From assembly GCA_030432595.1 (NCBI GenBank), contig JAUIGU010000014.1:1-64000 (forward strand): a stretch of 64,000 bases of DNA, in the 5' to 3' direction. A program made the translations under genes and the position numbers. The DNA is from Phycisphaerae bacterium (GTDB lineage Bacteria; Planctomycetota; Phycisphaerae; Phycisphaerales; Phycisphaeraceae). This document shows, piece by piece, positions 38,378 through 46,245 of this stretch. Below the pieces are notes generated by a model that ran no database searches, was not told the origin of the DNA, and saw nothing but the letters and a program-made list of their open reading frames with translations. Positions within the stretch are counted from its first letter, which is position 1. Every line of letters starts with the position of its first letter.

Positions 38378-39319
38378 TCACCGATCCAGGTCTTCGATGC
38401 GCTGCGGCTTCAGCGCCGCGATCAGCACGTCCAGGTCGAACAACTGGTCGCGCACTTTCGGGTCCTGCGCCTTGGCGGTCTTGAATTCCACCGTCATCCG
38501 CGAGGTCTCGTCCGCGGGGTAGATCGTCGCCTCCTCGGGCAGCAACAACGGCGCCGCGGCGCGGCCATCGAGTTGCACGTCGCCGATGCGCTGCATCAGC
38601 TCGCCGCCGGCGACGTGGACCGCTTCGAGCATCCGCCCTTCCACCTCCACGCCGCCGTTGAGCACGCAGATCACCGCCGAGTTGCCCGCGCGGTCGATCA
38701 CGTCCACGCGCCGCGGCGTCCCGGTCTCCGGCTCCAGCAAAAACCGCAGCGGCAGCCCCGGCGGCTCGATCAACGCGTAGCCCCGGAACGCCTCCACCGC
38801 CGGCGGGTCCGGCGCATCCGCGTACGGCTCCAGCGGCATCAGGCCCAGCAAGAACGGCACCGTGTCCGGCGACACCGGCATCGGCAGCGGCCGCCCCCCA
38901 CGGTCCGCGCCGAAACGACCGAAGAACACCTCGCCGTCCTCGTGCAGGTTCGCGAACAGCCAGTACTGGAAATCGTTCGACCCCGCCCACATCACCGTCT
39001 TGCCGAACGCCTCGACCGTCAGCGCCGTGTCGAGCGGCCGACGAAAAATCAAACGCCCCTTGCCCGACTCGCGCCGCGGCCTGCCCTTGTCGTCCAGCCA
39101 CGTCGCCTCCACCTCGGTCCGACACGAAACCAAATCGACCCCGACCAGCCGGGCGTTGTAGCGGTGGATCAACTCGGTGTAGCCGGGCAGTTCGCCTTGG
39201 GCTTTGTGCTCCGGCAGCAATTCGTCGTCGATGAGTTCCGACGGCGGCGGGCAGCCAGGCAAGAACACAAGCATCGCAAACGAACCGAGCAAAACCGCCA
39301 CATTTCGATGCCAAGCCAT
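38378..39319 (-). CDS. Lipoprotein of unknown function (possible LolA/LolB-like fold)
   Basis: The 313-residue product has a lipoprotein signal with FLPGC (Cys23). The mature part is rich in beta-strand-like segments (VDLVSCRTEVEATWLDD, GRLIFRRPLDTALTVEAFGKTVMWAGSNDFQYWLF). This suggests a half-barrel such as in LolA/LolB-type lipoprotein or lipid carriers; that is a guess from pattern only. A long upstream open frame overlaps the preceding gene and is unlikely. It is the third gene after folD and the 204-residue protein, with a 29-base spacing. Confidence 0.65.
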   Translation of the reverse strand: MAWHRNVAVLLGSFAMLVFLPGCPPPSELIDDELLPEHKAQGELPGYTELIHRYNARLVGVDLVSCRTEVEATWLDDKGRPRRESGKGRLIFRRPLDTALTVEAFGKTVMWAGSNDFQYWLFANLHEDGEVFFGRFGADRGGRPLPMPVSPDTVPFLLGLMPLEPYADAPDPPAVEAFRGYALIEPPGLPLRFLLEPETGTPRRVDVIDRAGNSAVICVLNGGVEVEGRMLEAVHVAGGELMQRIGDVQLDGRAAAPLLLPEEATIYPADETSRMTVEFKTAKAQDPKVRDQLFDLDVLIAALKPQRIEDLDR

Positions 39320-39348
39320 GCGGGTTGCCAGGGCAAATTTCCGGGGCG

Positions 39349-39963
39349 TCAAAGCTCGGCCTCCAGCACCTCGCCGAGCTGCTGTGTGACCTGCTCGATC
39401 CCCGTCGCGTCGAGTTTGGGGTCCAGCACGCGCAGCGTTTCGTCTTCGCTCCACTTGCCGAAGTGCCCCTTGGTCACGTCCACCTTCGGCGTGAACCGCC
39501 ACCACTCCTGGATGACGGATTCACTTGTGGTTTCGCCTTCCGTTGCGCTTTCCGACTCCGCTTCGACCTTGTCCACGCCGTCGTAGCGCAGCAGCTTCTT
39601 CCGCATGAGGATCAGCGCGACGACGTGCCGGAACGCGAGGCGCTGCGGCTCGGTCGTGTCTTCGAGACGCCGCAGCAGGTTCATCAGCACCGCGTCATCG
39701 ACGAACGTCTTTTTCTTCGCTTCCGGGTCGGGAACCGTCGTTTTCCAGAACGAGAACAAGCCCGGCGGGCGGAAGCCCTGCTGCCACGCGTCGGCCGAGA
39801 CGTCCACGCGTTTCATACCCAGCAGGTCGTTGGGCTCGCGCTCTTCGACGGGGATATCGACCAGCGCCGAGAAGCAGGCCTCGCCCGGTTCGAGCGAGCG
39901 GCCCGTCGCCTGGCAGAAGCCCGAGGGTTTCTGGATGTCGTAGCCGGGGGTGAGTTGCGACAT
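39349..39963 (-). CDS. Conserved-looking hypothetical protein (204 residues)
   Basis: I do not recognise a characterised family. The N-terminus (YDIQKPSGFCQATGRSLEPGEACFSALVD) has two Cys (17 and 30) in a motif reminiscent of a treble-clef or zinc-binding start. The centre has FWKTTVPDPEAKKKTFVDDAVLMNLLRRLEDTTEPQRLAFRHVVALILMRKKLL, a well-formed helical stretch, and the C-terminus is charged. It sits 8 bases after folD and 29 bases before a lipoprotein gene on the same strand, so an operon is likely. Confidence 0.65.
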   Translation of the reverse strand: MSQLTPGYDIQKPSGFCQATGRSLEPGEACFSALVDIPVEEREPNDLLGMKRVDVSADAWQQGFRPPGLFSFWKTTVPDPEAKKKTFVDDAVLMNLLRRLEDTTEPQRLAFRHVVALILMRKKLLRYDGVDKVEAESESATEGETTSESVIQEWWRFTPKVDVTKGHFGKWSEDETLRVLDPKLDATGIEQVTQQLGEVLEAEL

Positions 39964-39971
39964 GGTGAAGC

Positions 39972-40826
39972 TTATGCGTCCTGCATGTTCAGTTGCCGAG
40001 CGGCCGCGGTGACGGTCTGGTCGATCAGCGTGGCGATCGTCATCGGGCCCACGCCGCCGGGCACGGGGGTGATCATCGACGCGATTCCCTTTGCGGCGTC
40101 AAAGTCCACGTCGCCGACGTTGCCGGGGTTGTAGCCCGCGTCCATGACGACCGCGCCGGGCTTGATCCAATCGCCCTGAACGAACTGCGGTTTGCCGACC
40201 GCGGCGACCACGATATCCGCCTGTTTCACGACGGTGCCGAGGTTTTGTGTCCGGCTGTGGCAGATGGTCACCGTCGCGTTGCGGTCCAGCAGCAGCCCGG
40301 CCATCGGTTTGCCGAGGATCGCGGACCGGCCGATGACCACCGCGTGCTTGCCCTCGATCTTCACGTTGTACGCGTCGAGCAAACGGACGATCCCGCCGGG
40401 CGTACACGAGGCAAAACCCGCTTCGCCGAACCACATGTGGGCGAAGCTGCCGAAGGTCACGCCGTCCACGTCCTTGCCGACCGGGATCGCCTCGAACGCG
40501 GCGCGTTCGTCGACGTGCGGCGGGCTGGGGTGCTGAAGCAGGATGCCGTGGACCGCGTCGTCTTGACCGAGCTTCGTGATCTCGGCGACGAGTTGCTCGG
40601 TCGTGGTGGATTCGGGCAGCTCGACCTTGAGCGAACGCATGCCGATGCCCTCGCACCGCTTGCGTTTCATCTGGGTGTAGGTGACCGACGCCGGGTCGGC
40701 CCCGACCAGCACCGTCGCGAGGCACGGCACAACGCCCGTCTGGTCGATGATGTGCGCGACGCGTTTTTCCGCCGCCGCCAGCGTCTCGGCCGCCACGCGT
40801 TTGCCGTCCATGAGCTCCGCGGTCAT
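39972..40826 (-). CDS. folD: Bifunctional methylenetetrahydrofolate dehydrogenase / cyclohydrolase
   Basis: FolD interconverts 5,10-methylene-, methenyl- and 10-formyl-THF. The 284-residue length is exactly typical. It shows SVTYTQMKRKRCEGIGM (active-site Tyr and Lys), QHPSPPHVDE in place of the usual LPLPxH, the NADP-binding GRSAILGKPMAGLL and the C-terminal PVPGGVGPMTIATL. The start MTAELMDGKRV is chosen over an ATG 72 bases upstream. It is the first gene of an operon with two uncharacterised proteins. Confidence 0.96.
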   Translation of the reverse strand: MTAELMDGKRVAAETLAAAEKRVAHIIDQTGVVPCLATVLVGADPASVTYTQMKRKRCEGIGMRSLKVELPESTTTEQLVAEITKLGQDDAVHGILLQHPSPPHVDERAAFEAIPVGKDVDGVTFGSFAHMWFGEAGFASCTPGGIVRLLDAYNVKIEGKHAVVIGRSAILGKPMAGLLLDRNATVTICHSRTQNLGTVVKQADIVVAAVGKPQFVQGDWIKPGAVVMDAGYNPGNVGDVDFDAAKGIASMITPVPGGVGPMTIATLIDQTVTAAARQLNMQDA

Positions 40827-40896
40827 GACCGGAAGATAGCAGACCCGCCCCCCACCGGCACGGCCGAAACCGCCGCCGCGCCCTACCATCGCCGCC

Positions 40897-42252
40897 ATGA
40901 CCGTGAATCACGAACCACCACAAAACACCGACGCCGTCCACGCCGTGCTGCTGTCCATCGGCGACGAGCTCGTGCTCGGGCAGACCGTGGACACCAACAC
41001 CGCCTGGCTCGCGCAGCGCCTGGCCCGGCGGGGCATCGCGTGCGTCCGCCACGAGACCGTCGCCGACGACCGCGCCCTGATCGCCGCCGCGCTGCGCCGC
41101 GCGGCAAGGGACGCACGGCTGGTCCTGGTGTCCGGCGGGCTGGGGCCCACCGCCGACGACCTCACCCGTGAAGCGCTCGCCGACGCGATGGGCGTGAGTC
41201 TGGAGCTTCACGAGCCGTCGCTCAACCAACTGCTGAAGTTCTTCAAGCGCCTCGACAAGCCCATGCCCGAACGCAACCGCGTGCAGGCGATGTGCCCGAT
41301 CGGCGCGACGATGATCCCCAACGCCCACGGCACCGCGCCCGGCATCCACGCAGAACTCAAAGACGAAGAACGCGAAACGTCCACGCACGTCTTCGTCACG
41401 CCCGGCGTGCCGCGCGAGATGAAGGGGATGTTCGACGACGCCATCGAACCGCGGATGCAAGCCTTCACCGGCTCCGCCGACACGCTCCTGACCGCCAAAG
41501 TCAACACGTTCGGGCTCGGTGAGTCCGACGTCGCGCAGAAGCTCGGCGACCTCATGGCCCGCGACCGCAACCCCACGGTCGGCACCACCGTCTCCGACGG
41601 GCTGTGCTCGGTCCGCATCCGCGTCCGCCACGCCGACCCCGCAACTGCCGCGCGTCTGCGCGATGAAACGATTGCTCACGTGGAAGCGGCGTTGGGCGCG
41701 GTGTGCTTCGGGCACGACGAAGACACGCTGCAATCCGCGCTGATCAAATCCCTGCACGACAAGGGCAAGACGCTCGCCACCGCCGAGTCCTGCACGGGCG
41801 GGCTGCTCGGCTCGCTCATCACCGACGTGCCCGGCTCCAGCAACGTCTACGCCGGCGGGTGGGTGACGTACAGCAACGCGATGAAGACGTCGCAGCTCGG
41901 CGTCGATCCGGGATTGATCGAGAAGCACGGCGCCGTAAGCCCCGCCGTCGCCGAAGCGATGGCCCAGGGCGCGCGGACGCGCAGCGGTGCCGACTTTGCG
42001 CTGTCGCTGACCGGCGTGGCCGGGCCCGGCGGCGGGACCGAAGAGAAGCCGGTGGGCACCGTCTGGATCGGCCTCGCCACACCCGAGGGCGTGACGCCTT
42101 ACCTCGCGAAACTCACCGGCAACCGCGCGGCCGTCCGCGATCGCGCCGCCAAGTGCGCCATGCAACTGCTCCGCCTCACGCTGCTCGGGCAAGACCCGCT
42201 GCAGGTCCGGTGGGTCACGAAGCCCGATGCTTCCGACACACTCGCAAGCTGA
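40897..42252 (+). CDS. cinA: CinA-family protein (nicotinamide mononucleotide deamidase / ADP-ribose pyrophosphatase)
   Basis: The 451-residue protein has both CinA parts. The N-terminal MoaB-like domain (COG1058) has LLSIGDELVLGQTVDTNTAWLAQ and LVSGGLGPTADDLTREAL. The C-terminal deamidase domain has TLATAESCTGGLLGSLITDVPGSS (catalytic Ser) and SLTGVAGPGGGTEEKPVGTVWIGL. It recycles NMN to NaMN in pyridine-nucleotide salvage and may hydrolyse ADP-ribose. It is divergent from folD with 70 bases between starts. Confidence 0.95.
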   Translation: MTVNHEPPQNTDAVHAVLLSIGDELVLGQTVDTNTAWLAQRLARRGIACVRHETVADDRALIAAALRRAARDARLVLVSGGLGPTADDLTREALADAMGVSLELHEPSLNQLLKFFKRLDKPMPERNRVQAMCPIGATMIPNAHGTAPGIHAELKDEERETSTHVFVTPGVPREMKGMFDDAIEPRMQAFTGSADTLLTAKVNTFGLGESDVAQKLGDLMARDRNPTVGTTVSDGLCSVRIRVRHADPATAARLRDETIAHVEAALGAVCFGHDEDTLQSALIKSLHDKGKTLATAESCTGGLLGSLITDVPGSSNVYAGGWVTYSNAMKTSQLGVDPGLIEKHGAVSPAVAEAMAQGARTRSGADFALSLTGVAGPGGGTEEKPVGTVWIGLATPEGVTPYLAKLTGNRAAVRDRAAKCAMQLLRLTLLGQDPLQVRWVTKPDASDTLAS

Positions 42253-42304
42253 AACACTCGCGACGCGTTTCGGCACTTGGGTCTGTGACGCAAACAGAGG
42301 TTCT

Positions 42305-43156
42305 CTATTCCGCCGTGTCCTGCGACCACAGCACCGGGTTCAGCGGGTCGTTCATGACTTCGCCGACCTTCGTGCTCGGGGTCCAACGCTCCCAGTCCGC
42401 GCGATGGTTGTCGTGCTGCGGCTCGAGCAGGCGCGTGTCCTGGGCCATGTAGATCACAGTGAACACACGCCGCGGGTCGTCGAGCTTGTTCGGCCCGGCC
42501 CGGTGCAGCGTCCAGCCGTAGTGGAAACTCACTTCGCCCAGCGCGTAAGGCTCGAACACCTCCTCCACGCGGTTGGACTTCACGGCCTGGTCGATGATCT
42601 TTTCCGACTCGTCGGAAATCGCAATGTCCCGCGCGATGTGGCGGCGGTGGCTGCCCTTCCCGAAGCACAGCGGGCCGTGTTCGAGCGGCACCGCGGTGAA
42701 GGGCATCCACATCGTGCAGCAGTTCGTTGTGTCCATCGGCCAGTAGAACTGGTCGACGTGCCACGGGGTGAACCCGCCGCCCGCCTCTTTGTAGAGCGAC
42801 TGGTCGTGCCAGAGCCGGGTGCCGGCGACGCCCATGAGTTCCGCGGCGGCCCGGGCGGCGCGGCGGTTGAAGGTGAGCTGCTTGACCGTTTCGTCGAGTT
42901 CCCAGAGGTTGCCGACCTGGATGAAAGCCTTGCCGTAGGTGTTGCGCTGTTCGAGCGGGACGTCGCGGTATTTGTTGTGTTCGAGCGTGCGCGTCGTCAC
43001 GACGTCGTCGAAGAACGCGAGCGTCTCGGCGGTGTAGAACCCGGGCAGCTTGACGAAGCCGTCGTCCCGGAAGCGCTGCCGCTGCCCGTCGGTGAGTGCG
43101 TAGGGCGCGGCGAGTTCGGCTTCGACGGCGGCGGGGAGTTTGGTGGTCGCGGGCAT
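42305..43156 (-). CDS. Phytanoyl-CoA dioxygenase (PhyH) family oxygenase
   Basis: The 283-residue Fe(II)/2-oxoglutarate-dependent oxygenase has the metal-binding HxD in FTPWHVDQFYWP and the distal His in VSFHYGWTLHRAGPNKLDDPRRVFTVIYM, the Arg of which binds 2-oxoglutarate. Homologues of this type are numerous in planctomycetes and act on unknown small molecules. The ATG giving MPATTKL is chosen. It is divergent from an AraC-type regulator across an AT-rich 139-base spacer; such pairing suggests that regulator controls it. Confidence 0.88.
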   Translation of the reverse strand: MPATTKLPAAVEAELAAPYALTDGQRQRFRDDGFVKLPGFYTAETLAFFDDVVTTRTLEHNKYRDVPLEQRNTYGKAFIQVGNLWELDETVKQLTFNRRAARAAAELMGVAGTRLWHDQSLYKEAGGGFTPWHVDQFYWPMDTTNCCTMWMPFTAVPLEHGPLCFGKGSHRRHIARDIAISDESEKIIDQAVKSNRVEEVFEPYALGEVSFHYGWTLHRAGPNKLDDPRRVFTVIYMAQDTRLLEPQHDNHRADWERWTPSTKVGEVMNDPLNPVLWSQDTAE

Positions 43157-43295
43157 GGGCGGGCTCCGGGGGGAAGGATGGGGAGCCGGCATTGCACCCG
43201 ATCCCGTGGGCGGCGTCTACGCGGATTCTGCGTTTTACATGCTATATTGATGTTTGAAGGATTTTTTTCTTCACTTCGCATCATAGAGGCATGAG
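43157..43295. promoter_or_regulatory. AT-rich divergent regulatory region between PhyH and AraC genes
   Basis: From about 43230 to 43285 the sequence is unusually AT-rich for this genome (TTTTACATGCTATATTGATG, then a T7 run). No pair of boxes with proper spacing stands out. AGAGG precedes the AraC ATG. The region should hold both promoters and the AraC operator. Confidence 0.45.
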
Positions 43296-44135
43296 ATGAT
43301 CCCGCGTCGCGAACACGTCAAGGCCGGGCCGGACGCCTCGTTTCCGACCCACCGGACGCGTCGGCACGGGTTCCCGTTCATCTGGCACTGGCACCCCGAA
43401 TACGAACTGACGCTCATCCTGCGGGGGCGCGGCGAGCGGTACGTCGGTGACCACATCGAACCGTTCACCGAGGGCGACCTGGTCCTCATCGGCGGGAACC
43501 TGCCGCACTCGTGGTCGGCGACGGTGCGTCGGCAGCGCTGGTGCGAGGCCGTGGTGGTGCAGTTCGACCCGATGCGGATGGGCACGTCGCTCTGGGCCCT
43601 GCCCGAGATGCAGCCGGTGATGCGGACGCTGGAATGTTCGTCGCGCGGCCTGGTGTTCGATGACGACGCGGTGCGCGACGTGCTGGCGGGGTTGCCGGCG
43701 CTGCGGGCGTCGGGCCGGTTGGTTCGCCTGCTCGACGTGCTGACGCGTCTGGCCGACCTGGAGCCCCGGCCGCTGTGTTCGCCGGGCTACCGGGTGGGGC
43801 CTTCGCGCCGCGACCAGGAGCGACTCGAAAACGTGCTCGCGACGTTGCACACCGACTTCCGGGACGAGGTGTCGGTGGGGCCCGTCGCGCAGATGCTCGG
43901 GTTGACGCCGGAAGCGACGTGCCGCTTCTTCAAGCGCAGCACCGGGCGGACGCTGATCCAGTACGTCCACGCGTTGCGGGTGGCGGAGGCGTGCCGGCTG
44001 CTGGGCGAGACCGACGACAACATCTCCGACATCGCGTTCGAGGTGGGGTTCGGGAACCTGCCGCACTTCAACCGGGTGTTCCGCCGGGAGCGCGGGATGA
44101 CGCCACGGGCGTACCGCAAGGCCGTGCCGTCGTGA
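43296..44135 (+). CDS. AraC-family transcriptional regulator
   Basis: The 279-residue regulator has an N-terminal cupin-like sensing domain (FIWHWHPEYELTLILRGRGERYVGDH ... GDLVLIGGNLPHSW) and two C-terminal helix-turn-helix motifs (about 180-275). These include VGPVAQMLGLTPEATCRFFKRSTGRTLIQYV and the signature ISDIAFEVGFGNLPHFNRVFRRERGMTPRAYR. The cupin metal-type residues (HWH, PH) are present, so it probably binds a sugar-like or small-acid ligand. It most likely regulates the divergent PhyH oxygenase and itself. Confidence 0.93.
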   Translation: MIPRREHVKAGPDASFPTHRTRRHGFPFIWHWHPEYELTLILRGRGERYVGDHIEPFTEGDLVLIGGNLPHSWSATVRRQRWCEAVVVQFDPMRMGTSLWALPEMQPVMRTLECSSRGLVFDDDAVRDVLAGLPALRASGRLVRLLDVLTRLADLEPRPLCSPGYRVGPSRRDQERLENVLATLHTDFRDEVSVGPVAQMLGLTPEATCRFFKRSTGRTLIQYVHALRVAEACRLLGETDDNISDIAFEVGFGNLPHFNRVFRRERGMTPRAYRKAVPS

Positions 44136-44270
44136 AGCCGTTCGTGGCGGCGTGGCGGACGCGCTGCACGCGAGCGACCGAATCGAATCACACGCCAACC
44201 ACATTCTTGCGGTCACCTCGTTCTGAGTATTCGTGAATCAAACGCGGCTCGTCGTGCGTCTTGTCGGCAG

Positions 44271-44609
44271 ATGGTGGTGCATCTACAAGACCCGCGGGAC
44301 CCGTTGCGACTGGCCGGCTGCGCGTGCCCGCAATGCGATTACGACCTCAAGGCCTGCCGTACGTGCCGGTGCCCCGAGTGCGGTCTGTTGTTCGACCTTG
44401 ACGACGTGCGGCAACGACGCGCCGAACACCCGGAGACCCGTATCACCACGGGTGTCGCCAGTGTGGGCGTCACCGCGGTCGTGGCGGCTCTGCTCTGGAT
44501 GGCGGATCAGTTTCTCGATCTTTACTGGGGCGGGCTGATCGGGCTGCTGATGGTCGGGCTGGCGGTGGTGGTGCTGCTGATCGTGTGGGCGTACCACCTG
44601 CTGCTGTGA
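44271..44609 (+). CDS. Small zinc-ribbon membrane protein
   Basis: The 112-residue protein opens with a double CxxC ribbon, CACPQCDYDLKACRTCRCPECG, then has two membrane helices (about 60-82 and 85-110, VVVLLIVWAYHLLL). This is the planctomycete pattern C-x-x-C-x-Y-x-L ... CPECG seen at the N-terminus of many small membrane proteins of unknown function. The GTG codons directly after the ATG could also be the start. A larger relative lies at 49101. Confidence 0.7.
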   Translation: MVVHLQDPRDPLRLAGCACPQCDYDLKACRTCRCPECGLLFDLDDVRQRRAEHPETRITTGVASVGVTAVVAALLWMADQFLDLYWGGLIGLLMVGLAVVVLLIVWAYHLLL

Positions 44610-44611
44610 AG

Positions 44612-46021
44612 CTATTGCAGTTCCTGAATGGCCTGATCGAGGGAATCCACTGGATGGGTGTCGAGACCTTCGACCTTGAGCTTCGAACCCTTCGGCACGA
44701 GCACACGGGAAAAGCCGAGGCGTTGTGCCTCGGCGAGTCGGCGTTCGAGTTGCTGCACGTGGCGGACCTCGCCGCCCAGGCCGATCTCCCCGACGGCGGC
44801 GGTCTTCTCCGGGAGCGAACGATTCAGGTGCGCCCCCGCGATGGCGAGCGCCAACGGAAGATCGGCGGCGGGCTCGGCGATCTTCAGCCCGCCCACGCTG
44901 CTGGTGAACACGTCCTGGTCGGCCAGACGAAGCTCCGCGCGTTTTTCCAACACGGCGATGAGCATCGCGAGGCGGTTGCTGTCCAGGCCGGTTGCCTTGC
45001 GTTTCGCGCTGCCGAGAAAGCCCGTCGCCGTCAGCGCCTGGATCTCGACGAGCAAACAGCGCGACCCCGACAACACCGGGCAGACCACGGAACCCGGGCG
45101 CGGCGCGTGCTCCTTGGCGAGCAGTCCGCCCGCGTCGGTGACCTCGGCGAGCCCGGTGCCGGTCATCTCAAATAAGCCCACCTCGAGCGTGTTGCCGAAG
45201 CGGTTTTTCACGGCGCGGACGACGCGGTGGGCGTGGTAGCGGTCGCCCTCGAAGGCGAGCACGGCGTCGACCATGTGCTCCAGCAGTTTCGGACCCGCGA
45301 GGTTGCCCGACTTGGTGACGTGGCCGACGAGCAGCAGCGCGTGGCCGGCAGCCTTGGCGTGATACACCAGCTCCAACGTGCAGGTCCGCAGTTGCGTCAC
45401 GCTCCCGGGCGCGGCGGGCAGGTCGCCCTTGTAGATCATCTGCACCGAGTCGATGACGACGGCCGCGGGGTTGAGCTTGCGCGTCTGCTCGACGATCCGG
45501 GCGAGGTTCGTGTCCGCGAGCACGTACAGGTTCTCGGGCAACTCGTGGCTGACGTTGCTGTGCTGCGCAAGGCGCTCGGCCCGCAATCGGATCTGCGCCG
45601 CGGATTCTTCCGCCGAGACATAAAGCACGGGTCGGCCTTGACGCGCCAACCGCCCGGCGGCCTGGAGCATCAGCGTCGACTTGCCGATGCCCGGGTCCCC
45701 GCCCAGCAGCACGGCCGAGCCGGGGACCAGCCCGCCGCCCAGCACGCGGTCGAACTCGCCGATGCCCGTGACGATGCGCGGCGTGTTCTCCGCCTCGCCG
45801 ATGTCGGTGATCGGCAGCGCCTGGACGCGCGACGCGTCGTCAACGCCGGAGCCGCCAGCCGGGCTCGCAAACGCCGGCCGGTGCGCATCCTGGGTCGCCG
45901 ACTTGTCGATGCGGAACTCCTCCAGCGCATCCCACGTCCCGCAATCCGGACACCGCCCGGCCCACTTGGCGAACGACGACCCGCAGTGGGAGCAGACGAA
46001 CTGGGTGCGGGCCTTGGCCAT
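44612..46021 (-). CDS. radA: DNA repair protein RadA (RecA-like branch-migration ATPase)
   Basis: RadA processes recombination intermediates. The 469-residue protein has an N-terminal zinc finger (CSHCGSSFAKWAGRCPDCG), the Walker A GGDPGIGKST, VVIDSVQMIY (Walker B), the RadA-specific KNRFGN motif and the C-terminal Lon-like domain (SSVGGLKIAEPAADLPLALAI, GEIGLGGEVRHV). The start MAKARTQFVCSHCG is exactly the family start; a longer frame upstream runs into repeat DNA. It is convergent with the small zinc-ribbon gene, 2 bases apart. Confidence 0.96.
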   Translation of the reverse strand: MAKARTQFVCSHCGSSFAKWAGRCPDCGTWDALEEFRIDKSATQDAHRPAFASPAGGSGVDDASRVQALPITDIGEAENTPRIVTGIGEFDRVLGGGLVPGSAVLLGGDPGIGKSTLMLQAAGRLARQGRPVLYVSAEESAAQIRLRAERLAQHSNVSHELPENLYVLADTNLARIVEQTRKLNPAAVVIDSVQMIYKGDLPAAPGSVTQLRTCTLELVYHAKAAGHALLLVGHVTKSGNLAGPKLLEHMVDAVLAFEGDRYHAHRVVRAVKNRFGNTLEVGLFEMTGTGLAEVTDAGGLLAKEHAPRPGSVVCPVLSGSRCLLVEIQALTATGFLGSAKRKATGLDSNRLAMLIAVLEKRAELRLADQDVFTSSVGGLKIAEPAADLPLALAIAGAHLNRSLPEKTAAVGEIGLGGEVRHVQQLERRLAEAQRLGFSRVLVPKGSKLKVEGLDTHPVDSLDQAIQELQ

Positions 46022-46090
46022 GAGGCGGAGGATACTGCGGGCGTGGTGCGACGAACTGAAAGTTGTGAACACACGGGGCGTGGCTGCGTA

Positions 46091-46186
46091 GGGTCTGGGG
46101 CTTGGGGGCTGGGGTTTGGCGGACAAGGATTGAGATCACGCGATCTCCTTTGTTCTTCCCGACCCCAGCCCCCAAGCCCCAGACCC
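46091..46186. repeat. Inverted repeat (GGGTCTGGGGCTTGGGG type) between radA and ctpA
   Basis: The 25-base arms 46091-46115 and 46162-46186 are perfect inverted complements. Inside them a second pair (GAGATC/GATCTC around 46131-46147) forms an inner hairpin. A looser relative is at 14019-14158. It lies in the 224-base divergent spacer between radA and ctpA. Confidence 0.88.
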
Positions 46187-46245
46187 GCGCCCGGTGTCCC
46201 CTCCCACACGGCCAACTCCCCACCCGCAGCCCCTACAATCCGCCC

